Below are positions 6,509 through 13,866 of a stretch of DNA of 21,693 nucleotides, piece by piece (position 1 is the first letter of the stretch; the number at the start of each line of letters is the position of its first letter). Origin of the DNA: a virus. The notes beneath the pieces were generated by a model, which searched no databases, was not told the DNA's origin, and was given only the letters and a program-made list of their open reading frames with translations. The position numbers were made by a program, and so were the translations under genes. The stretch spans positions 1-21,693 of IMG/VR virus record IMGVR_UViG_3300021356_000194, one strand, 5' to 3'.

Positions 6509-9500
6509 TTAAGGACTACAAGACCCACAGTTAGAAAATGCTATTTCCACATCATTAACAGAACCTCCGTTTGCACTAAACACCGTGGGCAATGTCCTTG
6601 AGCAAACATTAGTTCCGCTTACGACAGTATTCGTAAACAAAAGGCCTGTATCGCAGTCAGTAAATTGAACTCTAGCATCAACAATAGACCCGTCGTTGAA
6701 CGTAACAGAATACTGTGAACATTGCTCGTTGCAAAAACAAGTAACATCGCAACAAACATCTGCAACAGTATTTCCCAATGTTGAATCATAGCACAAATTT
6801 ATAGATGAAGAAGACCTTAAGTCCCAAACTAAATACAACTTGTCCTGAAGAGTTATGTTGGTAATGCTTATAGACCTTTCCGCCCCTCCAATCGGCAAAG
6901 ATTGAAAAGCAGCAAGCGAAAGCAATGAAGATATTCCCGCAGGAGTATTTGGATAATCTGTATTTGTTGCTAAATAGCCTATAGATGCCCCGGTAGGAAC
7001 GTCAAAACTATCCCCCGGAACTTTATTGGTATAAACTCTTAAAGTGCTTCCATCAAAAGGAATAAAAGAAGTTCCTTGAGGTCCCGCAATTGTATCATAC
7101 CTAGAGACCAATGGGTTTGTTCCTGTTTGAAAAACAATCCCATCACTTCTTCTTATCGAAATAAGATTGTTAGTCGGGTCTTCGTACTCGTACTCAATAT
7201 GAAGCGTTTCATTTGCGTCATCATTGTTCGTAACAACAACTTCAACAACATCCATTAAACTTCCATAAGGGCATCCAACCTCAAAAGATTGAAAAGTAAT
7301 TTCATCTCCATTGCTACTCCTATCAATAGTCACTCTTACAGAGGTAGCGCCAAAATTATTTATGTTGGTTGCATAGCCTGTGTCAGATGTTGATGATATT
7401 GTACGGACACCCGGAGTCCCCCCACCAAAATCAGTAGTAATAGTAGCTGTTCCTGTAAGGCTAAGTATTGTGTACGAAATATCAATTTGCTCACCTGTAT
7501 TTGTGAGCTGCACATCAAAAGACACAGATGGGTTGGCGTCGTTTACTTGAATGTTTTGCTGAGTAACTCCGCAAGAAACAGGTTCATTAGTAGATGTTAC
7601 CTCGTCTGTAGTTGACGACAAAACATATTCGCCCATGTACGGGTCGTATCCTCCTAACTTTTTAGTGTTGTAGCTATCAATAAACAAGTCCCGAAACCAA
7701 GAGCGCATACCTAATTCAGATATTACAGTTAGGCTTTCTGACTTGCCTACACCTTTCATCTGAATTACCGCACCCCTCTTAGAGTCAGTAAAGTATCTGC
7801 TATCCCCCCACTGAACATGACTTTCAGGGTTGAAGCTATTTCCATAATCTTCTATGCGAGCAATTTGAGTTCCTAACACTTCAGGAACTGATGTGATAGC
7901 GCCGCCCGCAGCAGCATCTGAAAGAAGGTTTTTACCTACAAGCACATACGATACCTTATCTTCCTGAAGAGTAAACACATCTGTTTCTCTGCCGTCAATA
8001 AGAGTAATTACACCGTATGACTCTTCTAATGTTTTAAAATTAAGAAGGCCAAGGTTAAACTCATTAAGCTTGTTGACATTCGACTCGTCATTATAAATGC
8101 CGCTGTATGTTATGTCTGCAAACCTGTGGGCCTGTTTAGAGTCTTCGCTACTAACACTTAAAGCCCTGTTGCCCAATTCAAAAAATGTTCCTGTTGCAGA
8201 ATCTCTCATTTTGTAAGACTCTACGCCATTTCCAAATGCATAGCAGTTGAAAAAATTAGGATAGCAAATAGCAGGTTGGCTTGCCGTTTGGTCTTGCGTT
8301 GGAGACAAATGAAAGCCATTGCTTATGTCAAACACATTTTCGTTTTCATAAAAAATGTCGGGATTGGTATCTTCAGGAAGAGTTTCAAAAACCAACACTC
8401 TGTCAGATTTAAAAATCTGAATGTTTGCATTGATGTTTGAGTTCCTATTCCTACAATTTATAAATCCCCTTATTCTCAAAAACTCAAGAGTTGAGCCCCC
8501 AAAACAAAACTCAATTAAGCTACGAGAACCTCCACTTCTTCTTGAATTGAAACTATTGTTTGGTTGAAAAAGAATGTTTGCACTTCCTCTTTTAATGTTT
8601 GCAGGGTCTGTAAAAACAGACTCTAGCTTTTCACCAATAAAAAAATCATAAAAACTGACATAATCTCTTGATGCAACAAATGTTTCGTCAATCAAATAAG
8701 TCTTTGCTTCACAACCTGTTCCGTTGTCCCTATTGATGTCTATGTAGATTTTAACTCTACTTCCCGTAGGAATAGGTATGTCTATAAAAGAACCCGGTTG
8801 ACTTGGGTCTTGCTCTTGAGTTCTTAAAGTCAAAAAAGAACTATCAGTTGCCCGGTATCGCACTTGGTCGCTACCCGAAATTTTTACAAAATTGTCTTCG
8901 GCATAGTTAAGGTCGATATTGTTTGGCTGCACTTTCATGTACAACCCGGCAGGCTCTACTCTATTATCATCTAAAAAATTAGGAGGTTGAGCTTCCTTAG
9001 CTAAAACAGTAATATACTCACAAGTATTTGTTGGCCCGGAATTATCTGCTTTGATTATGTATCTATCGCCAACTTCAACCTTTGCTCCGTTTTCCCCTTC
9101 CAATAAAATGTATCCTTCACCTGTTCTTTCATCTGTAAAATAAATGTGAGAGAATATGGTCAAGTAGTTTGCTTTATTTGCTCTTGCAACAAACTTGTAC
9201 TTGGTAGCCCAAGAAGGTGGTTTTTGAGATGTTGGAATTGTAATCTTCGCCTTGTTTACAAGTGGAGAGTTTCCGCAAGGCACATGAATGACGTTTGTAT
9301 CACTTACAAGAGGAGTAGAGCTTCTCCCATAATCATCCATGTATACAATGGCAAATTCATAATCCCTGTTACTGTGAAGACTAGCTGAACCTGCTGCTCC
9401 AATAAAAGAAGCCGCTCCGGTAATTACTCTAAAATATTCGTAAGCATACTCAGCAGAGTCAGAAAGGTCTTCCCACTTGACAGCAGGAAACTGAAATCTT

Positions 9501-11134
9501 AAAAGACCTGTACTTGGGACAGTTGCTAATATCGGCTCTCCTGTTCCGTTAATACCACTCCCCACTTTATTTAAAGAAGTGCCACCTACATAGTTAAGCT
9601 GATTAGGTAGCTGACAATTAAACTCATCAGTAAACGTAGTGCCCTGACAAGAATTTGGAACAGTCTGTATGTTTAAAGAAGTTCCAACTGCCTCTAAAAA
9701 ATTCTGTGATTGAAAAAGAAAATCTATTCCTTGAGGAAAGTCTTGATTGAGCTGATACGAAAAAGTAATGTTTATGTCAGGAGACTGCTGATTAGTAGTG
9801 GTTGGGTTATTGGCGTCAAAACTTTCATGCCTTAAAACCGCAGAAAATTCAAGCCTAGCTCCTGCAATAAGCTGAGACGGCTGTATGTTAGAAAAATCAA
9901 ACTCAACGACACTGTCTGAAATAGTTCTACTTGTGCCGCTAATATTGTAAATACCATTGTAAAAACTTCTTGCATCTATCTGCTCAAAATCAACCTCTTG
10001 AGTTTCTAGCTCTGCAAAATATCTAAACTGAACAGGATTGTCCGAAGAATCTTTTAAGTCATAACCTTCTACATAATTGCCGAACATGAGCCTGTTGCCC
10101 ATAAGGGTTTGCCCAAGAGCTTTAAGGGGAACATTGTCATACAGTCTAAGTATTTCAGACTCAGGTAAAATCGTAAATATTTTATCCTTGTCAAACCTAA
10201 ATGTGTAAGACGAGTTGTTCGGAACAGGGTCTGTGTCTTTGTTGAATTTTTTGATGACTTTAATAATGCCATTAGAAGCATCTTTGTACAGAAGCTCAAT
10301 ACTCCTGACAAGCTTGTTCCCTGTTTGAAATGTTATTTCAGCAGCATTAAAGTTGTTGGTCATCCCCTCATTCAAAAAACTTTCAATAGCAAAGTTGAAT
10401 GGTTCTATAGCGAATGCAGGTGATGTAAATGGAGATGTCGCTGAATACTGACCGTCAGCATATCTATACCTGTAAGCAAAACAAGCAAACCTCTCATCAA
10501 TAAAGTTGACTCCTTCAGGAACTTGAATCAAATCAACAGAAGGAGCTACAAGAGGCGGCTTTTTAATTACCCTAATATCCTCCTCTAATAAAGAGTAATC
10601 TTGAAATGTTGTAGAGTCAGGAAGCGGGTAGTCTCTGTTTACATTAATAACCCTTGGTTGATTAAAATTGTCTGTAAAAAACAATAGGCCATCAATAAGA
10701 TTGACGCCCAAAACCATTTGGTTTGACTGAAAGTTTAAAGTGCTTTTGTTGCTATCGTTTGGGTCAACGCAGCTAACAACATGATATGTAACTATCTTGC
10801 TTTCAGTATTGTATGATACTATTAGGTCGCAAATGTTATTTGGAGATTCATTGTTGCCCCCATCATGCACAAACCAATACATTGTCTCATTTGCTGAATC
10901 TGCAAAAGCTCCTACACAAGTTGCCTCAGAAGAAATTTGTTCTGAGTTTACAGGATTGATAAGGGTAGTTAGCTGAAAATTACCTTTTGTATTTTCAATA
11001 ACACCAATCTCAGATTCTTCAGTAGAACCCATCCTGACATTAAGAGCATCAATGTATTCTCCATCAGGCAAAAGTCTTTCATCGACGGATTTATTCATCC
11101 GCCCCTTAATAAAGTTCCTAGAAATGTTTGGCAT
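6509..11134 (-). CDS. Tail stabilization-type protein (crAss/P22-like), 1541 aa
   Basis: Residues 1-52 carry the family opening: NISRNFIKGRMNKSVDERLLPDGEY (signature parts at 5-27), DALNVRMGS and GVIENTKGN. A long beta-rich body follows, with propeller-like strands such as LLFFTDNFNQPRVIN (about 150-164), ACFAYRYRYADGQYSATSPF (217-236) and LGQTLMGNRLMFGNYVEGY (340-358). At about 1105-1174 come WGDSRYFTDSKRGAVIQM and GGYDPYMGEYVLSS, which I recall as the end of the propeller region. From 1185 onward the sequence changes to Ig-like, Thr/Ser-rich modules (1188-1288 and about 1290-1437). It then carries a WDLRSSSSINLCYDS element and closes with a six-Cys module (1468-1539). In crAss-like particles such proteins build the tail barrel/muzzle below the ring proteins. 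The start is fixed by TAATG coupling to the 302-residue gene. The Ig and Cys extension is probably surface exposed. Confidence 0.8.
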   Translation of the reverse strand: MPNISRNFIKGRMNKSVDERLLPDGEYIDALNVRMGSTEESEIGVIENTKGNFQLTTLINPVNSEQISSEATCVGAFADSANETMYWFVHDGGNNESPNNICDLIVSYNTESKIVTYHVVSCVDPNDSNKSTLNFQSNQMVLGVNLIDGLLFFTDNFNQPRVINVNRDYPLPDSTTFQDYSLLEEDIRVIKKPPLVAPSVDLIQVPEGVNFIDERFACFAYRYRYADGQYSATSPFTSPAFAIEPFNFAIESFLNEGMTNNFNAAEITFQTGNKLVRSIELLYKDASNGIIKVIKKFNKDTDPVPNNSSYTFRFDKDKIFTILPESEILRLYDNVPLKALGQTLMGNRLMFGNYVEGYDLKDSSDNPVQFRYFAELETQEVDFEQIDARSFYNGIYNISGTSRTISDSVVEFDFSNIQPSQLIAGARLEFSAVLRHESFDANNPTTTNQQSPDINITFSYQLNQDFPQGIDFLFQSQNFLEAVGTSLNIQTVPNSCQGTTFTDEFNCQLPNQLNYVGGTSLNKVGSGINGTGEPILATVPSTGLLRFQFPAVKWEDLSDSAEYAYEYFRVITGAASFIGAAGSASLHSNRDYEFAIVYMDDYGRSSTPLVSDTNVIHVPCGNSPLVNKAKITIPTSQKPPSWATKYKFVARANKANYLTIFSHIYFTDERTGEGYILLEGENGAKVEVGDRYIIKADNSGPTNTCEYITVLAKEAQPPNFLDDNRVEPAGLYMKVQPNNIDLNYAEDNFVKISGSDQVRYRATDSSFLTLRTQEQDPSQPGSFIDIPIPTGSRVKIYIDINRDNGTGCEAKTYLIDETFVASRDYVSFYDFFIGEKLESVFTDPANIKRGSANILFQPNNSFNSRRSGGSRSLIEFCFGGSTLEFLRIRGFINCRNRNSNINANIQIFKSDRVLVFETLPEDTNPDIFYENENVFDISNGFHLSPTQDQTASQPAICYPNFFNCYAFGNGVESYKMRDSATGTFFELGNRALSVSSEDSKQAHRFADITYSGIYNDESNVNKLNEFNLGLLNFKTLEESYGVITLIDGRETDVFTLQEDKVSYVLVGKNLLSDAAAGGAITSVPEVLGTQIARIEDYGNSFNPESHVQWGDSRYFTDSKRGAVIQMKGVGKSESLTVISELGMRSWFRDLFIDSYNTKKLGGYDPYMGEYVLSSTTDEVTSTNEPVSCGVTQQNIQVNDANPSVSFDVQLTNTGEQIDISYTILSLTGTATITTDFGGGTPGVRTISSTSDTGYATNINNFGATSVRVTIDRSSNGDEITFQSFEVGCPYGSLMDVVEVVVTNNDDANETLHIEYEYEDPTNNLISIRRSDGIVFQTGTNPLVSRYDTIAGPQGTSFIPFDGSTLRVYTNKVPGDSFDVPTGASIGYLATNTDYPNTPAGISSLLSLAAFQSLPIGGAERSISITNITLQDKLYLVWDLRSSSSINLCYDSTLGNTVADVCCDVTCFCNEQCSQYSVTFNDGSIVDARVQFTDCDTGLLFTNTVVSGTNVCSRTLPTVFSANGGSVNDVEIAFSNCGSCSP
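6518..6733 (-). other. Six-cysteine module at the C-terminus of the stabilization protein
   Basis: Residues 1468-1539 have cysteines at 1468, 1472, 1494, 1511, 1536 and 1539 and an FTDCD core. This is the same layout as the two modules in the neighbouring 605-residue protein (Cys 396, 400, 420, 438, 458, 460 and 531, 535, 555, 579, 601, 603). Confidence 0.65.
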
Positions 11135-12042
11135 TATTTAAGCCATTTATCTCGGCCTCTCATAGTCATAAGAAGTTTGCCGGGGTCTATATTACTAAGC
11201 CTAATCTTTGCGTTTCTGAACAAAGCCTGCTTTTCTTTTCTTGCTCTTGCAACAATATACTCTTGGACACCAAGCTTAGCGTTCAACATTTCATATGTTA
11301 TGTATGCGTACACATACTTTTCAAAAAGCTTGTTTACGCTCATTGAAGACTCACTACCGCCTTCCATTCCATCAGAAATGTATTCGACAATAACAGTCTC
11401 TCCTGATGCTTCTGAACCAAAGTTAATTACACCTGCTGACCGGTTGATTTCAAAAGTAGGATTCTTGTTGGCGGTTTCTGTATTCAGCCCATATCTTTTC
11501 CCGTACCTGTACGAAAAGTACCAATCACCATCAATACACCAACCCTCAGCTCCATGAAATTGGTTTCCGGGATTTAGATAAATACTCTTTTTTGTGCCCG
11601 CCAATCTATCTGTGTCAATATCAGAATCTTTTCTAACAGCATTTCCTGATTGGTCAAACAAAATTCCGCTTGTTGTTTCGTCAGTCTGTTCAAAAGAAAC
11701 TGAAGACTGAACTTGAATATTCTCGGTCAAAGGAAACAAGAAACCATTCTTGTAGATGTTTATTCTTACCCAATTGACAAAATCGCTTGGGAGGATAAAT
11801 CGAAGAGTATCAGTAAGGTCAAGCTCAAGAACTTTTAAGTTTTTAAACGCATCATAGCTTAGCTCCTGAATAGCTCTCTTTGCATGAAAAATAATTTTGT
11901 AACGCTCTTCATTATTGATGAGGCTGTGATTGCCTGTGTTCATCAACATGAAGTTGTTGACAATGTCTTCTAATGAAACATATTGATACGAACCCCAATT
12001 TGATTCATTTTCGTAGTAACCCTGTTCTGATAAATATGCCAT
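11134..12042 (-). CDS. Probable neck/tail ring protein, 302 aa
   Basis: The N-terminal third looks conserved and helical: VSLEDIVNNFMLMNTGNHSLINN (about 22-44), then YKIIFHAKRAIQELSYDAFKNLKVLEL (48-74) and LRFILPSDFVNWVRINIY (79-96). The middle is beta-rich (about 97-215), and a helical C-terminus (about 235-300) ends in basic residues. I recall proteins with this AKRAIQELSYD...PSDFV....I layout next to stabilization proteins in crAss-like/marine podoviruses, where they correspond to ring or tail-adaptor proteins between portal and tail. The layout is comparable with P22 gp4/T7 gp11-type connectors. The gene is joined to both neighbours by one-base TAATG overlaps, which favours equimolar, coupled production of the three tail parts. 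The ring assignment is by position and recalled family, not by a search. Confidence 0.62.
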   Translation of the reverse strand: MAYLSEQGYYENESNWGSYQYVSLEDIVNNFMLMNTGNHSLINNEERYKIIFHAKRAIQELSYDAFKNLKVLELDLTDTLRFILPSDFVNWVRINIYKNGFLFPLTENIQVQSSVSFEQTDETTSGILFDQSGNAVRKDSDIDTDRLAGTKKSIYLNPGNQFHGAEGWCIDGDWYFSYRYGKRYGLNTETANKNPTFEINRSAGVINFGSEASGETVIVEYISDGMEGGSESSMSVNKLFEKYVYAYITYEMLNAKLGVQEYIVARARKEKQALFRNAKIRLSNIDPGKLLMTMRGRDKWLK

Positions 12043-13001
12043 TATTTCTCACTTAAAGTTTCAGCCTGTTCTTTTCCCTGACCAAACTTTACTACTTCTA
12101 TTTCTCTTATTGACATTCCTGCGTATCCCAATATCTTCTGAACCAATGTGTACTCATCATCAGCAGGAACCTCAAAATCTTGAAAGTCAGCTTGAGTTGA
12201 ATCAAATACAGGCTCTGCATTTGCAAGAGTAGTATATGTCCATCTTGGCTCTTTCGGATAGCGTATGTATTGAGCAACCACCTGACCATAAGCAGTTATG
12301 GTAGAAGGAAAGATTGTAAGGAAATCATTTGCCTCACTATGAGCCGGAAAAATTGTACTTGGCTGAGTATAAAGACTTGCGTTTAAGGTGGTGATTTTGT
12401 CATGGGTAATTCTATCAGAAACCTTTACACCGCTTAATACTCTGTAGTTTTGAAAAGGGTCGCCGTTTGTAAAAATATCATCTGTAAGCGTTAGTGTTTG
12501 CGGGCCATTCACCGCAGTAACATAAGCAAAATTTTCCGTGGTGGAGTTTACTACCAAATCCCCAACACTAACAGGGGCAGTCCAAGAAGGCTGTGAAGTA
12601 TCAATCAATTGTTTTGTATTCAAAACATTGTTGGTTCCACTTGCTACAGAAGAATACACCAAAACCTTGTTTATCATGTAGTAGTCTTCTCCGGTACTAG
12701 CTACACTAGGCAAATAAAAGTTATTCAGATTAGCAGTAACTGAGTTGACAGTTTTCTTTAAAGGCTTAGTAACTGAAAAGGTGTCTATCCCTTCCGCAAG
12801 GCTTCTGCCAATGTTTGCGTAATCAGTACCTGACTGCCGAGCATTTTCTTTATTGACCTGATAATTGTAGTCATACATATATTGGTCAAAAACCTCAAGC
12901 TGAGCTTGCTTTGCGTAAAGATTAAAATCGGCAGGAGTAATGTATCCGTAGTTGTTCTTATTCAGAACAGAAAGAACAGTTTGTCTTACTGAATTTATCA
13001 T
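12042..13001 (-). CDS. Probable neck/tail ring protein, 319 aa
   Basis: The N-terminus, SVRQTVLSVLNKNNYGYITPADFNLYAKQAQLEVFDQY, spans residues 3-40. It is a helix-turn-helix-like opening I recall from structural proteins that sit just before the stabilization-protein neighbourhood in Bacteroidota podoviruses. The centre (about 75-250) is beta-rich, with motifs such as VNSVTANLNNFYLP and VGDLVVNS. The C-terminus returns to helix (DDEYTLVQKILGYAGMSIREIEVV, about 279-302) and ends in a charged tail. It most likely forms a ring of the neck below the portal. It is the first gene after the second intrinsic terminator, with its ATG only 14 bases from the end of the T-run. The stop overlaps the next start (TAATG). 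Confidence 0.6.
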   Translation of the reverse strand: MINSVRQTVLSVLNKNNYGYITPADFNLYAKQAQLEVFDQYMYDYNYQVNKENARQSGTDYANIGRSLAEGIDTFSVTKPLKKTVNSVTANLNNFYLPSVASTGEDYYMINKVLVYSSVASGTNNVLNTKQLIDTSQPSWTAPVSVGDLVVNSTTENFAYVTAVNGPQTLTLTDDIFTNGDPFQNYRVLSGVKVSDRITHDKITTLNASLYTQPSTIFPAHSEANDFLTIFPSTITAYGQVVAQYIRYPKEPRWTYTTLANAEPVFDSTQADFQDFEVPADDEYTLVQKILGYAGMSIREIEVVKFGQGKEQAETLSEK

Positions 13002-13006
13002 AAACG

Positions 13007-13014
13007 CAAAATTA
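13007..13014 (-). promoter_or_regulatory. Possible -7-like box between terminator and ring-protein gene
   Basis: The minus strand reads TAATTTTG, a match to TAnnTTTG, lying directly after the terminator T-run and 5 bases before the ATG at 13001. No TTG at a -33 distance is visible, because that position falls inside the hairpin. If active, it would give a leaderless transcript. Confidence 0.18.
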
Positions 13015-13015
13015 C

Positions 13016-13045
13016 AAAAAAAGAAAGGGGCCTGTTGGCCCCTTT
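13016..13045 (-). terminator. Intrinsic terminator after the 247-aa gene
   Basis: On the minus strand, AAAGGGGCC and GGCCCCTTT form a perfect 9-bp stem with a 4-base loop (stem 13024-13045), followed by C and seven T. It lies about 20 bp after the stop of the 247-residue protein. The T-run on the minus side fixes the direction. Confidence 0.88.
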
Positions 13046-13064
13046 AAAATTGCAGTACAGCAAA

Positions 13065-13808
13065 TTACAGCTCAGCCTCTAAGTGCTTCAAAGCTTCAAT
13101 GCCTTGGTCTGATTTAAGATATTCTGCAACCACAACATTTCTGTTCATGCCGTGTGGGACATTCAGCATCTTCCCTTTATTACCTTTGGTATTGAACCAA
13201 ACCTCGCTGCCCGACCTGCGGGTAGAAAGAAGCTTTTCATCAAAGAAAGATTGAATTTGAGCCATGTACTCATTCTCAGGGTCACTAAGTGAATCCAAAA
13301 ACTCAAGCGGATTGTTTCTAGCATAAACAAGAACATCTCTTTTTAGCTCAGCAGTAGTTAGCCTCTGAGGGTCTCTTCCAAAAATAACTCGGTAAACCAT
13401 CTCAAGAGCATCTACATCAAGACTCTTCGCCTCAATAATAGCATCTGCCTGAATATTCAAAATGTCCAACTCCTCTTGAGCATCCTTTTCAGTATTGACC
13501 TCCTCAAACACAGAGCCATTCTGAGGATGAAAAGAAAGAAAGTTTTGAAGAATTTGGTTTTGCTTGGTAACGGTAAGCATACCGTTTTCAAAAACCACAG
13601 GCTTGAGTATTACCTCACCCTCCTGTTCTTCCATGAACGGAGTCTTTTGATTTGTAGCATATCGAAGAGCTTTGCTCTCTCCTGTGCTTTCATCAAAATA
13701 AGTAAGGGGATAAGCGCGACTATGGCGCGTTGGAAGGATATAGGACATGGGAGCCTTGTTTGCTTTTAGGCGATACACCTTGTCCTCAAACTTTTGTTTT
13801 TGTTTCAT
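13065..13808 (-). CDS. Conserved head-associated protein, 247 aa
   Basis: The N-terminal half (about 8-95) looks beta-rich, with a characteristic order: YRLKANKAPMSYILPTRHS, PLTYFDE, ALRYATNQ.PF..EQ.G, then PVVFENGMLTVTKQNQILQNFLSFHP. A helical middle (about 108-200) contains TAELKRDVLVYARNNP. The C-terminal part (about 203-247) has RSGSEVWFNTKGNKGKMLNVP and then a helix DQGIEALKHLEAEL. I recall this family from marine Bacteroidota phages directly after the capsid gene, where its role is unnamed. Position suggests a capsid accessory, head-completion or vertex protein. It is a single-gene unit: a strong terminator lies just upstream of its start and another just downstream of its stop. That would make its dose independent of the capsid gene or set by readthrough. 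Exact function is not known to me. Confidence 0.6.
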   Translation of the reverse strand: MKQKQKFEDKVYRLKANKAPMSYILPTRHSRAYPLTYFDESTGESKALRYATNQKTPFMEEQEGEVILKPVVFENGMLTVTKQNQILQNFLSFHPQNGSVFEEVNTEKDAQEELDILNIQADAIIEAKSLDVDALEMVYRVIFGRDPQRLTTAELKRDVLVYARNNPLEFLDSLSDPENEYMAQIQSFFDEKLLSTRRSGSEVWFNTKGNKGKMLNVPHGMNRNVVVAEYLKSDQGIEALKHLEAEL

Positions 13809-13824
13809 TGCACTTTATTTAAAT

Positions 13825-13850
13825 AAAAAAAGGGGGCGACTTTCGCCCCC
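13825..13850 (-). terminator. Intrinsic terminator after the major capsid gene
   Basis: On the minus strand, GGGGGCGA and TCGCCCCC form a perfect 8-bp, GC-rich stem with a 3-base loop (13832-13850), followed by seven T. It starts 16 bp after the capsid gene stop. The T-run and the position identify it as the terminator of the capsid transcript. Confidence 0.9.
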
Positions 13851-13866
13851 TTAATCACTCAACTGA

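Noticed and set aside
11177-11557. Plus-strand 126-residue frame antisense to the 302-residue ring protein.
   Set aside because: Fully inside a well-supported gene; composition looks like reverse-complement artefact.
13814-13827. Perfect 14-base AT palindrome (TTTATTTAAATAAA) just before the 247-residue gene.
   Set aside because: Pure A/T, next to a T-run in an AT-rich genome; too likely by chance to call an operator.
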